Origin: Nocardioides ungokensis
Lineage (GTDB): Bacteria; Actinomycetota; Actinomycetes; Propionibacteriales; Nocardioidaceae
Length of the DNA stretch: 64,000 nucleotides
Reading direction: 5' to 3'
Assembly: GCF_013466985.1 (NCBI RefSeq)
Contig: NZ_CP059164.1
Coordinates: 1 to 64,000 of the forward strand
Shown: in pieces, positions 13,414 through 21,494 of the stretch
Numbering within the stretch: position 1 is the stretch's first letter
Layout of the letters: the number at the start of each line of letters is the position of its first letter
Notes under the pieces: generated by a model
What the model was told of the DNA's origin: nothing
The model's database searches: none
Seen by the model: the letters and a program-made list of their open reading frames with translations, nothing else
Translations under genes and position numbers: made by a program

Positions 13414-14424
13414 ATGTCTCCTCGCTCGGCCGGGCTCGTGCTCGGCGCGCTGCTCACGCTGACGGTGTCGGCGTGCGACGAGGTGCCGCCGCCGCAGGCC
13501 GAGCCGACGCAGCCGCCCGCGCGGCTGGCCGGCAACCCGTCGTACGACGCGCAACAGGAGCCGGCACGTGCGGTGCTGCCGCTGGTCCCGGCGACCGCGA
13601 CGACGCTGAGCGTCACCGACCTCGACGAGGTGCGCCGCCAGCTCGGGGTGCCCGACCTCACCAGCGGGGACCTGATGACCGATCGCGCGGCCTTCTGGGA
13701 GGAGGCCGCGACGCAGGCCCCGCTGCTGACCGACGGGATGCTGCGGGCGAACGGGTCCGAGCTGATGCTGGACCACGGCTTCACCGAGGACGACGTGGAC
13801 TGGGAGGCACACTTCACCGGTCCGGACGGCAACGGCTACGTGCTGGCCTTCCGGCCCGACCAGGACATGGACGCGGTGGCGGCCGCGGTGGCGGCGGGCG
13901 CGGGGCCGCTGGCGGGTGCGACCGTGCTGCGCGGGCCGCACCTGGTCGTCTCGGGGACGGCTGACGACGGCGCGTCGAGCTGGGCGACCGACCCGGCGGT
14001 CGTGCCACTGGTGGGTGTGCCCGCCGAGGCGACCTACGTCCATCGAGGCTGCGTCCCGCTGGCCGACGCGCTCGGCCCCGACGCGACCGCAGAGGACCAG
14101 GACCGGGTGCTCGCGCACCAGGACGTCACCGACCTCGACGAGCTCGACGCCTTCGCGGTGTCCTTCGGCGACCACCTCGCCACGGTGCGGATGGGGCGGA
14201 ACCGCACCGACCTCTTCGACCGGCTGCAGCTGGGCGAGCACTGGCCGGGTGGCAGCCCGTCGTTCGGCGACGGGTTCGGCGGTGCGGTGGGCGACCCGAC
14301 CACCGGCCGCATCGGGTACGACGTGCCCCGGCCGGCCGTGGCCGCGGGGCTGACCCTCACCGAGACGCTGCCGTTCGCGGTGTGCAACGAGGTCTCGCCG
14401 ATCCCCCGGCCCACCGGGCTCTGA
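13414..14424 (+). CDS. Hypothetical lipoprotein
   Basis: A 336-residue protein of no recognised family. Its first 21 residues form a lipoprotein signal with lipobox VSAC (Cys21 as the acylated residue), followed by a Pro-rich linker (PPPQAEPTQPPAR). The rest is soluble and mostly acidic, and probably extracytoplasmic. No catalytic motif was identified. The ATG is preceded at 7 bases by CACAAT, a possible -10 of a leaderless transcript, and no Shine-Dalgarno is visible. Confidence 0.7.
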   Translation: MSPRSAGLVLGALLTLTVSACDEVPPPQAEPTQPPARLAGNPSYDAQQEPARAVLPLVPATATTLSVTDLDEVRRQLGVPDLTSGDLMTDRAAFWEEAATQAPLLTDGMLRANGSELMLDHGFTEDDVDWEAHFTGPDGNGYVLAFRPDQDMDAVAAAVAAGAGPLAGATVLRGPHLVVSGTADDGASSWATDPAVVPLVGVPAEATYVHRGCVPLADALGPDATAEDQDRVLAHQDVTDLDELDAFAVSFGDHLATVRMGRNRTDLFDRLQLGEHWPGGSPSFGDGFGGAVGDPTTGRIGYDVPRPAVAAGLTLTETLPFAVCNEVSPIPRPTGL

Positions 14425-14467
14425 CCAGCGCTGAGCGGGACCCAGCGCCCGGGCCCAGCGCTCGGGC

Positions 14468-15265
14468 TCAGTCCCCGACGAGGGCGGCGAGCTCCGTGGC
14501 GTCGTGGGCGCTGAACACGGTGACCTCACCGGCGAGTGCGGCCACCAGCTCGCGCAGCCGCTCCTGGTTGTGGCGGCGCTGCAGGTCGTCGACGGCCATC
14601 AGCCGCTGGAAGGCGCGCAGCCCGGGCGGCGTGGAGACCGGCGTGGCCAGGTCTCCGGTGTGGAAGTAGGAGTCGCCGGCGTGGAGCAGCCAGTGGCCGT
14701 CGGGGCGGCGCACGGCCACGCCGCAGTGGCCGCGAGTGTGGCCGTGCAGCGGGACGAGCAGCACGTCGTCGTCGAGCGCGGTCACCGCCTTGAAGCCGAA
14801 CCACGAGTCCCCCGCCACCCCGTGCCGCTGCCAGCGCGGGCCGTGTGCCCACTGAGCCGCCACGTAGCGGGGCCGCTCGCGCAGGTGCGGCGCCCGGGCG
14901 GCGTCCAGCTCGGCGCCGAGGACGTGAACCCGAGCGCGTGGGAAGTCCCCGATGCCGCCTGCGTGGTCGAGGTCGAGGTGGGTGAGCACGATGTCGGTGA
15001 CGTCGTCGACCCGGTGGCCGCGGGCCAGGACCTGGGCCCGGGCGGTCTCGGCCGGGTCGAGCGCCGGCCGCACCGCGGCGCGGAACGGCCGCCCCAGCCG
15101 GGCGGGGTCCGCGACGTCGCGGGTGCCGAAGCCGGTGTCGACGAGCAGCAACCCGTCACCGCGCTCGACCAGCAGGCAGTGCGCCACCAGCCGACTCGGC
15201 AGGACCCGGCCGCCGATCGTGCCGGCCGGCCGCATCGTCGCGCAGTTGAGGTGGTGGACGGTCAC
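14468..15265 (-). CDS. MBL-fold metallo-hydrolase
   Basis: The 265-residue protein has metallo-beta-lactamase motifs: the LTHLDLDHAGG zinc-binding box (about residues 95-105), HGHTRGHCG (about 175-183) and HAGDSYFH (about 195-202). Such lactonase/quorum-quenching-like enzymes hydrolyse lactones or esters; the substrate here is not evident. Its GTG start overlaps the stop of the upstream fatty acid hydroxylase gene by 4 bases (GTGA). It is therefore the last gene of a three-gene operon with that hydroxylase and a GntR regulator. Confidence 0.85.
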   Translation of the reverse strand: MTVHHLNCATMRPAGTIGGRVLPSRLVAHCLLVERGDGLLLVDTGFGTRDVADPARLGRPFRAAVRPALDPAETARAQVLARGHRVDDVTDIVLTHLDLDHAGGIGDFPRARVHVLGAELDAARAPHLRERPRYVAAQWAHGPRWQRHGVAGDSWFGFKAVTALDDDVLLVPLHGHTRGHCGVAVRRPDGHWLLHAGDSYFHTGDLATPVSTPPGLRAFQRLMAVDDLQRRHNQERLRELVAALAGEVTVFSAHDATELAALVGD

Positions 15266-16014
15266 GAGGCGACGCTGCCGGGCCCGTCGACCTCCGTCGC
15301 GTGCAGCCGCTTGACCGTCGGGGACGTCTGCACGGCAGCCGGGTCGGGGTAGGTCCCGAAGAGCCGGTCGGCGGTGCCGGCGCTCGTCACGGTGAACCAG
15401 TAGTGCTCGTTCTTGTAGTGGTGGAGCCGGTGGTTGCGCCACACCGAGCGGTACCACCGCGAGCGCGGCCGGTAGTCGCTGTGGACGAGGTAGTGGGTCC
15501 ACTCATAGCCGATCTTGACGGTGTAGACCGAGACCAGCAGCGTCAGGGCGCTCGCCCGGGTCGGCATCGCGAGCAGCGCGACCGCGACGTACGCCGGCAG
15601 CAGCCAGACCAGCGCCTTCCAGGGGATGAAGACCAGCGGCAGGTCCCGCGGGTCGGCGTGGTGCGCGCGGTGCTCGCGGGCCAGCAGCGAGTCGAGCGTG
15701 ACCGGCCCCAGCGAGCGCGGCCTCCAGTGCAGGATCGCGACGTGGATGCACCACTCGATCACCGGGAAGAGCGCCACCAGCGCGGTGGGGATCACGAGCT
15801 CCCACCACGAGCCGCCGCCGACCAGGACGCGGGCGAGGACCGAGCCGAGGAGGAACGCGGAGATCATCCACGGGCTCGGGTGCTTCCAGAACTCCCGCCA
15901 GGCCGCGCCCAGCGACAGCGACTGGCGGCGCCGGGCCTGGCCGACGATGCGGTCCTCGTCGGCGGCCAGTCGCTGGGCGGCGAGCCGCTCGACCTCGGGG
16001 GACGGCTTGGTCAT
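15262..16014 (-). CDS. Fatty acid hydroxylase/sterol desaturase family membrane protein
   Basis: Di-iron membrane hydroxylase of 250 residues. Histidine clusters are EWCIH, REHRAHH, EWTHYLVHSDY and RNHRLHHYKNEHYW, and they coordinate the two irons in this superfamily. Hydrophobic segments lie at about 45-60, 68-90 and 125-165. I prefer the ATG at 16014 over an in-frame GTG at 16020 because GAGGAG of the preceding gene's end is spaced for it. The gene lies between the GntR regulator upstream and the MBL hydrolase downstream. A lipid substrate is likely but not identified. Confidence 0.85.
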   Translation of the reverse strand: MTKPSPEVERLAAQRLAADEDRIVGQARRRQSLSLGAAWREFWKHPSPWMISAFLLGSVLARVLVGGGSWWELVIPTALVALFPVIEWCIHVAILHWRPRSLGPVTLDSLLAREHRAHHADPRDLPLVFIPWKALVWLLPAYVAVALLAMPTRASALTLLVSVYTVKIGYEWTHYLVHSDYRPRSRWYRSVWRNHRLHHYKNEHYWFTVTSAGTADRLFGTYPDPAAVQTSPTVKRLHATEVDGPGSVAS

Positions 16015-16016
16015 GG

Positions 16017-16742
16017 TCACTCCTCGCTGTTCTCGAGCGCCTTCAGCGCGGTGAGCAGGCTGGTGGTCGCGGGGCGCAGCACCCGCTCGGCGGCCGCGCG
16101 GGCCGTGTCGGGGTCGCCCTCGCCGATCGCGGCGGTCAGGACCCGGTAGGCGCCCACCTGACCGACCTCCTCGGCCATCAGCGGGGCGAGCGCCTCCAGG
16201 GCCGGCTCGTAGGCCGCCCGCAGGCTGTTGAACATCAGCCGGAAGGTGAGCGAGTCGGCCCCGTCGACGACCACGTCCCAGTAGGCGAGGGCGTGGACCT
16301 GGCGCTCCACGTCGTCCTCGGTGCCGGCCAGCGCCTCGACGGCGGCGGTCAGCGCGGCCACGAGGGCGGGTCCGCCGCGCTCCGCGGCGAGGGCGGCCAC
16401 GCCCGGGCCGACGACCAGGCGCGCCTCGAGGATGCTGCGGGCCACCGCGGCGTCCAGTCCCCCGCCGCGCAGCAGGAGGCGAGGCAGCAGGTCGAGCCCG
16501 GCGTGCCGGCGGAAGTCGCGCACCGTCGTCGAGCCGCCGTGGCGGACCTCGACCAGCCGGGTCTGGGCCATCCGCTGGAGGGCCTCGCGGACCGCGGGCC
16601 GGGAGACGCCGAGGACCTCGGCCAGGCGGCGTTCGCTCGGCAGTGCCTCGCCGGCCTCGAGGCCGCCGTCCACCACCTCGGCGAGGACCTGGTCGAACAC
16701 CTCGTCGGGGACCGAACGAGGGGAGACGGGCTGCAGGGGCAT
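16017..16742 (-). CDS. GntR/FadR-type transcriptional regulator
   Basis: The 241-residue regulator has an N-terminal winged helix-turn-helix (LPSERRLAEVLGVSRPAVREAL, about residues 34-55) and an all-helical FadR/FCD-like ligand domain. It is the first gene of an operon with the fatty acid hydroxylase and MBL hydrolase. A perfect TGGTCA-N7-TGACCA operator lies 30-50 bases upstream of its start. Autoregulation with an acyl or carboxylate effector is a reasonable inference from the FadR family. Confidence 0.88.
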   Translation of the reverse strand: MPLQPVSPRSVPDEVFDQVLAEVVDGGLEAGEALPSERRLAEVLGVSRPAVREALQRMAQTRLVEVRHGGSTTVRDFRRHAGLDLLPRLLLRGGGLDAAVARSILEARLVVGPGVAALAAERGGPALVAALTAAVEALAGTEDDVERQVHALAYWDVVVDGADSLTFRLMFNSLRAAYEPALEALAPLMAEEVGQVGAYRVLTAAIGEGDPDTARAAAERVLRPATTSLLTALKALENSEE

Positions 16743-16772
16743 GCCGTCGACGCTAGGTCGCCCATATTCTGG

Positions 16773-16791
16773 TGGTCAAGTGGTATGACCA
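16773..16791. promoter_or_regulatory. FadR-type operator
   Basis: TGGTCA (16773-16778) and TGACCA (16786-16791) form a perfect inverted repeat with a 7-base centre. It lies between the divergent GntR operon and the SURF1 gene. TGGT-N-ACCA palindromes are the known recognition type of FadR-subfamily GntR proteins, so the neighbouring regulator is the likely ligand. Confidence 0.6.
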
Positions 16792-16838
16792 GTAGCCGAG
16801 ACAGGTCGCCCGCGGGGTGGGCGGCGGGGCGGCGTTCG

Positions 16839-16844
16839 TAGACT
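16839..16844 (+). promoter_or_regulatory. -10 element of a leaderless SURF1 promoter
   Basis: TAGACT sits 7 bases before the GTG start, with no Shine-Dalgarno in a sensible place and no good -35. Confidence 0.4.
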
Positions 16845-16851
16845 GGAGCGC

Positions 16852-17691
16852 GTGCCCGCCCTGCTCGCTCCGCGCTACTGGGGCATGCACCTCCTGGCCC
16901 TCGTGCTCACCGCGGCCGCCATCGGCCTCGGGGTGTGGCAGTACGACGCCTGGCAGTCCCGCCGCGCGGCCGAGGCCCAGGACCTGACCCAGGTGGAACC
17001 GGTGCCGCTGACGTCGGTGATGGGGTCGGACGCGCCCTTCCCGGGCAACAAGGTCGGCCAGCCGGTCATCCTGGACGGCACCTGGGTGCCCTCCGGGACG
17101 GTGTTCGTCTCCGGTCGTGAGCACGACGGCCACCGGGGCTACTGGGTCGTCACCCCGCTCGCGATCTCGAGCCCCGGCGACCCGGCCATCCCGGTCGTCC
17201 GCGGGTGGGTGGACCACCCCTCGGACGCACCCGCGGCCCCCACCGGCCGGGCGAAGCTCGTCGGCTGGCTGCAGCCCCCCGAGGGCACCGGCGAGGTCGA
17301 CGGCAACCCGAACGACGACGTCCTGCCGCAGCTGCGGACTGCCGACATCATCCAGCACGTCGACCAGGACCTGTACGGCGCGTACGCGGTGGTCGCCGAC
17401 AAGGTCGCCCCCGGCTCGTGGCCGGTCGGGAACCGCGCCACCAACGACGGCACCACCGGCCTGGTGCACGCCGACCTCCAGCAGCTGCCCGACGTCGGCC
17501 AGTTCACCGCCGTGCGCAACCTGCTCTACGCGATCGAGTGGTGGTTCTTCGCGGCGTTCGCGCTCTTCGTGTGGATCCGCTGGATCCGGGACGAGACCGA
17601 CCGGCTGGAGGCCGAGGTCGACGAGACCCACGCCACGCCCGCGGTGGGCCCCGCGGGAGAGCCCGCCGGCACCGCTGTGGACGGCCAGTAG
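16852..17691 (+). CDS. SURF1 family cytochrome oxidase assembly protein
   Basis: SURF1 (Shy1) helps insert heme or assemble the core subunit of cytochrome c oxidase. The 279-residue product has the family topology: an N-terminal membrane helix (about 8-30, ending in GVWQYDAWQSRR), an extracytoplasmic domain with GYWVVTPL and VVRGWV, and a C-terminal helix (about 220-245, YAIEWWFFAAFALFVWIRW). It implies aerobic respiration. The tail after 250 is low-complexity. A DUF3817 gene follows after about 10 bases. Confidence 0.88.
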   Translation: MPALLAPRYWGMHLLALVLTAAAIGLGVWQYDAWQSRRAAEAQDLTQVEPVPLTSVMGSDAPFPGNKVGQPVILDGTWVPSGTVFVSGREHDGHRGYWVVTPLAISSPGDPAIPVVRGWVDHPSDAPAAPTGRAKLVGWLQPPEGTGEVDGNPNDDVLPQLRTADIIQHVDQDLYGAYAVVADKVAPGSWPVGNRATNDGTTGLVHADLQQLPDVGQFTAVRNLLYAIEWWFFAAFALFVWIRWIRDETDRLEAEVDETHATPAVGPAGEPAGTAVDGQ

Positions 17692-17701
17692 CGTGGGGCA
17701 G

Positions 17702-18073
17702 GTGAAGAACCTGTTCAACGTCTACCGCGTGCTGGCCATCCTCGTGGGCATCCTGCTCACCATCCTGGTCTTCGTCGGCCTGCCCCTGAAGTACTTCACC
17801 ACCGACGGGACCTCCCTGCAGCACACCGGGGAGACCATCACCACGGTCGTCGGGATCGCGCACGGCTGGCTCTACATGGCCTACGTCGTCACCGCCTTCT
17901 TCCTCTCCCGCCGGGCCCGGTGGTCGCTCGGCTTCACCCTGCTGGCGCTGGCCGCGGGCCTGATCCCGATCCTGATCTTCTGGGTCGAGCACCGGGTCAC
18001 CCAGAAGGTGCGCGCCGAGCACCCCGAGCTGGACCCGTCGCACCCGACCGGCTCGACCGTCGAGAGCGTGTAG
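17702..18073 (+). CDS. DUF3817 integral membrane protein
   Basis: The 123-residue membrane protein belongs to the DUF3817 family. Three hydrophobic segments (about 8-25, 47-70 and 78-100) are separated by short loops, with GIAHGWLYMAYVV in the middle one. Starts at 17693 and 17702 are both in frame. I use 17702, giving KNLFNVYRVLAI at the N-terminus like its relatives and GGGGCAG upstream. It lies directly behind the SURF1 gene, the usual actinobacterial pairing. Function unknown. Confidence 0.82.
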   Translation: MKNLFNVYRVLAILVGILLTILVFVGLPLKYFTTDGTSLQHTGETITTVVGIAHGWLYMAYVVTAFFLSRRARWSLGFTLLALAAGLIPILIFWVEHRVTQKVRAEHPELDPSHPTGSTVESV

Positions 18074-18076
18074 TCC

Positions 18077-18919
18077 GTGACGACCGCGTTCGTGCTGGGG
18101 GGCGGGGGTGTCCTCGGCGCGGTCGAGGTCGGCATGCTGCGGGCCCTCTTCGAGCGCGGGGTGGTCCCGGACCTGGTGCTCGGCACCAGCGTGGGGGCGC
18201 TCAACGGTGCGATGGTGGCCCGCGACCCGTCCCTGGCGGTGATCGACCGGCTCACCGACCTGTGGCGCGGCGCCAGCCGCTCGGGCCAGGAGGTGTACGG
18301 CGACCGCGCGCTGCGCACCGTGCGCCGTGCGGTGTCGACCGGCACCCACATCTACTCCGCGAAGCCGCTGAAGAAGCGGCTGGTCGAGGAGTTCGGCGAC
18401 ATCACCTTCGAGGAGCTGCCGGTCCGGTTCCAGGTGTGCGCGGCCTCGATCGAGCGGGCCGCCGAGCACTGGTTCGACTCCGGCCCGGTCGTGGACGCCG
18501 TGGTCGCGAGCGCCGCCGTACCGGGCCTGCTGCCGCCGGCGAAGGTGGGCGACGAGCACTACCTCGACGGCGGCATCGTGAACTCCGTGCCGGTGGGCCG
18601 GGCGGTCCGGCTGGGCGCAACCCGCATCTTCGTGCTCCAGGTCGGTCGCATCGACCGGCCGCTGAGCGTGCCGCGGCGCCCGTGGGAGGTGGCCCGGGTG
18701 TCCTTCGAGATCGCCCGGCGGCACCGGTTCGTCCGCGAGATGGCCGAGCTACCCGAGGGCGTCGAGGCGCACGTGCTCCCGGCGCGCGGCACCTCCAGCC
18801 GTGACGACACGCTGCTCGGGAGCCGGGACTTCGGCACCGTCCAGCTCCGGATCGACCAGACCTACGAGGCGTCGCTGGCCTACCTCGGGGAGCACCTCGC
18901 GTCCCCCGACCCGCGATGA
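18077..18919 (+). CDS. Patatin-like phospholipase
   Basis: Probable lipid acyl hydrolase of 280 residues. It has the oxyanion-hole glycine run (LGGGGVLGA, about 7-15), the nucleophile elbow GTSVG (Ser near residue 37) and the catalytic Asp in DGGIV (about 162), which form the Ser-Asp dyad of patatins. No signal peptide is visible. GTG 18077 follows the DUF3817 stop by 3 bases, and an acyltransferase follows 13 bases later, so the group may handle membrane lipids together. Confidence 0.88.
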   Translation: MTTAFVLGGGGVLGAVEVGMLRALFERGVVPDLVLGTSVGALNGAMVARDPSLAVIDRLTDLWRGASRSGQEVYGDRALRTVRRAVSTGTHIYSAKPLKKRLVEEFGDITFEELPVRFQVCAASIERAAEHWFDSGPVVDAVVASAAVPGLLPPAKVGDEHYLDGGIVNSVPVGRAVRLGATRIFVLQVGRIDRPLSVPRRPWEVARVSFEIARRHRFVREMAELPEGVEAHVLPARGTSSRDDTLLGSRDFGTVQLRIDQTYEASLAYLGEHLASPDPR

Positions 18920-18932
18920 GCGAGCAAGGCGG

Positions 18933-19958
18933 ATGACCAGGCTGCTGCGCCGGGTCGTCCTCGCGCCGCTCGTCGTGCTGCTGACGGTGCTGCTCTGGGT
19001 CACCTTCCCGCTGTGGCTGATCGCGGCGGCGGCGCTGTCCCCGGTGCTGCCCGGGCGCTGGCGGGCGTTGCGCCTGCTCTGGGTCTTCATCCTCTACCTG
19101 ACCTGCGAGGCGGTCCTGCTGGTCGTGCTGCTCGGCCTGTGGCTCGCCTCCGGCTTCGGCTGGCGGATCAGGACGCCGTACTTCGAGGGAATCCACTACG
19201 ACCTGGTCCAGGGCGTGACGTGGGTGTTCTTCCGGGAGGCGCGGCGGGTGCTGCGGCTGCGGATCGTGACCGACGGGCCGGCGCCCGACGCCCACCCGGG
19301 GATCCCGCTGCTGGTCTGTTGCCGGCACGCCGGGCCGGGCGACTCCTTCACGCTGATCTACGCGCTGATGCACTGGTACTCCCGCGAGCCGCGGGTGGTG
19401 CTCAAGGACACGCTGGCGTGGGACCCGGCCATCGACGTGCTGCTGAGCCGCATCCCGGCCCGCTTCATCTCCACCAACCCCGGGCCCGGGGAGGACCTGG
19501 AGTCGCACATCGCGGCGCTGGCCTCAGGCCTCGACGAGAACGACGCGTTCGTGATCTTCCCCGAGGGCGGGAACTTCACCCCGGCACGCCGGCAGCGGGC
19601 GATCGACCGGCTGCGGCGGCTCGGGATGGAGCGGATGGCGCGGCGGGCCGAGAGGATGTCCAACGTGCTGGCGCCCCGGCCGGGGGGCTTCCTCGCGGCC
19701 CTGGACGCCGCGCCCGACGCCGACGTCGTGCTGGTGGCGCACACGGGGCTGGACCACCTCAGCACGGTGGCGGACCTGTGGCGCGAGCTGCCGATGGACA
19801 AGCAGATCATCATGCGCTGGTGGCAGGTGCCGCGGGCCGACATCCCAGAGGGGCGCGAGGCCCGGATCGACTGGCTCTACGCGTGGTGGGAGCGGATCGA
19901 CACCTGGGTGGAGCAGAACCGGCCGGAGGATCTCTCCTCCGGCCGGTCCGGGAGCTGA
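18933..19958 (+). CDS. PlsC-like 1-acylglycerol-3-phosphate acyltransferase family protein
   Basis: The 341-residue protein has two to three N-terminal hydrophobic segments (about 5-75) followed by an acyltransferase domain. Its catalytic motif is CRHAGPGD (about residue 130), a variant of the NHxxxxD box with Arg in place of Asn. The substrate motif is FPEGGNFTP near 210. Such proteins acylate lysophospholipids. The start is ATG 18933. A 13-bp hairpin sits inside the last codons. Confidence 0.8.
   Translation: MTRLLRRVVLAPLVVLLTVLLWVTFPLWLIAAAALSPVLPGRWRALRLLWVFILYLTCEAVLLVVLLGLWLASGFGWRIRTPYFEGIHYDLVQGVTWVFFREARRVLRLRIVTDGPAPDAHPGIPLLVCCRHAGPGDSFTLIYALMHWYSREPRVVLKDTLAWDPAIDVLLSRIPARFISTNPGPGEDLESHIAALASGLDENDAFVIFPEGGNFTPARRQRAIDRLRRLGMERMARRAERMSNVLAPRPGGFLAALDAAPDADVVLVAHTGLDHLSTVADLWRELPMDKQIIMRWWQVPRADIPEGREARIDWLYAWWERIDTWVEQNRPEDLSSGRSGS
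19918..19947 (+). terminator. Terminator-like hairpin in the 3' end of the acyltransferase gene
   Basis: A perfect 13-bp inverted repeat (19918-19930 with 19935-19947, loop TCTC) lies within the final coding codons. No U tract follows. It separates this operon from the convergent gene ending at 19983. Confidence 0.5.
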
Positions 19959-19982
19959 CTGGGCTGGAAGGCCGAGCCGGGC

Positions 19983-20789
19983 TCAGGCCTTGTCGTTGCC
20001 CTCGGCGTCCTCGTCGAGCGTGACCACCTCGGCCGGGTCGTCCGGCGTGGTGACCGCGTGCGGCGCCTCGGCCTGGTCGGCGATCGCCTCGTCGGGCGAC
20101 GAGCCGCCCGAGTCCTCGTCGCTCGTGGCGCCGGCCATCGGCGCGGCGGGCGTGGGCGGGGTGGTGGTCGTGGGCGCGGGCGTCGGCACGTAGGACGACT
20201 GCCAGTTGTCGCTGCTGCTGCCACCCTGGAGCTTCTTGGCCACGAACCCGAGCACGGCCGCGATCCCGCCGATGAGGACGAGCTTCTTGAGCTTGCTGCC
20301 CTTCTTCTTCTGCTGGGCGGCGTTGATCTCGGCGGCCTTGGCGGCGGCCAGGTCGGCCTTCTCGGAGGCGAAGCTCGCCCCCTGGGCGACCTTCTCGGTG
20401 GCGATGGCGGCGCCCGCCACGACCACCGGGACGGCCTTCTCGCGAGCGTCGGCGAGGTAGGGGGCTGCCTTCCCACGGGCGTCGGCGATGACCGGCCCGG
20501 CCTTCTCCCGGGCCCCGTTGATCACCGGAGCGGCCTTCTCGCGGGCATCGGCCAGGTAGGGGGCGGCCTTCTCGCGGGCATCGGCGAGGTAGGGGGCCGC
20601 CTTCTCACGGGCGTCCGCGAGGGCCGGGCCGGCCTTCTCGCGCGCCTCGACGAGCAGCGGCACGGCACGATCCTTGGCTTCGAGCGCCGCGGCCATGGCG
20701 GTCTCGGCAGCTGACTCGAGCTGCGGCCGGACCGTGTCGACGTACTCGGAGGCTTGATCGATGAGCGACTTCTTCTTGCGCAGGCCCAT
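19983..20789 (-). CDS. Alanine-rich protein with 11-residue amphipathic repeats and one membrane helix
   Basis: The 268-residue protein is of unknown function. Residues about 40-125 consist of roughly seven tandem 11-residue units of the pattern A-R-E-K-A-x-P-x-x-x-D (for example AREKAAPYLAD), predicted to form a long amphipathic helix as in apolipoproteins or LEA-like proteins. A hydrophobic helix (LVLIGGIAAVLGFVA, about 175-190) follows a lysine-rich patch, then a Pro/Thr-rich and acidic tail. The start is ATG 20789 with AAGGAAG upstream. A membrane or envelope surface-coating role is speculation. Confidence 0.7.
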   Translation of the reverse strand: MGLRKKKSLIDQASEYVDTVRPQLESAAETAMAAALEAKDRAVPLLVEAREKAGPALADAREKAAPYLADAREKAAPYLADAREKAAPVINGAREKAGPVIADARGKAAPYLADAREKAVPVVVAGAAIATEKVAQGASFASEKADLAAAKAAEINAAQQKKKGSKLKKLVLIGGIAAVLGFVAKKLQGGSSSDNWQSSYVPTPAPTTTTPPTPAAPMAGATSDEDSGGSSPDEAIADQAEAPHAVTTPDDPAEVVTLDEDAEGNDKA

Positions 20790-20955
20790 GGGCGTGACAC
20801 TTCCTTCTCGTCGTGTGGCTTCCATTCGATCATGTCTCACCCGACCCAGCCACCGCCCGGGCGTCGTGCCGGGACATCTTGCGACGCGTGAAAGGATCGG
20901 GGACGCACAGACAGCATCGACGTGCACGTCGTACCCCAAAACGTGAGAGGCAGTC

Positions 20956-21468
20956 ATGGCTGACCAGCAGGCCATCTTGAAGACCAACAAGGGCGACATC
21001 ACCGTCAACCTTTTCCCCGACCACGCGCCGGAGACGGTGGCCAACTTCACCGGACTGGCCGAGGGCACGAAGTCGTACGACGCCGGGAACGGCAGGACCG
21101 GTCCCTTCTACGACGGCCTCGGGTTCCACCGCGTGATCGAGGGCTTCATGATCCAGGGCGGGTGCCCGCTCGGCACCGGCACCGGCGGCCCGGGCTACAC
21201 CTTCAAGGACGAGCCGCACCCCGAGCTGACCTTCGACAAGCCCTACCTGCTGGCGATGGCGAACGCCGGGCCGGGCACCAACGGGTCGCAGTTCTTCATC
21301 ACCGTGGGCGCCACCACGTGGCTGAACTTCAAGCACACGATCTTCGGCGAGGTCGCCGACCAGTCCTCGCGCGACATCGTGGACGCGATCGCCACGACCG
21401 CCACCGGCCCCGGTGACCGCCCGCTCGAGCCGGTCGTCATCGAGCACGTCGAGGTCGTGCGCTCCTGA
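20956..21468 (+). CDS. Cyclophilin-type peptidyl-prolyl cis-trans isomerase
   Basis: The 170-residue single-domain cyclophilin catalyses proline isomerisation during protein folding. Diagnostic motifs are FHRVIEGFMIQGG (about 55-67) with the catalytic Arg, and GTNGSQFFIT (about 110-119). There is no signal peptide, so it is cytoplasmic. The gene order cyclophilin-rhomboid-crgA is conserved near actinobacterial origins. Confidence 0.94.
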   Translation: MADQQAILKTNKGDITVNLFPDHAPETVANFTGLAEGTKSYDAGNGRTGPFYDGLGFHRVIEGFMIQGGCPLGTGTGGPGYTFKDEPHPELTFDKPYLLAMANAGPGTNGSQFFITVGATTWLNFKHTIFGEVADQSSRDIVDAIATTATGPGDRPLEPVVIEHVEVVRS

Positions 21469-21494
21469 GCGAGCAGCAGAGTCCGTCGACCGGG

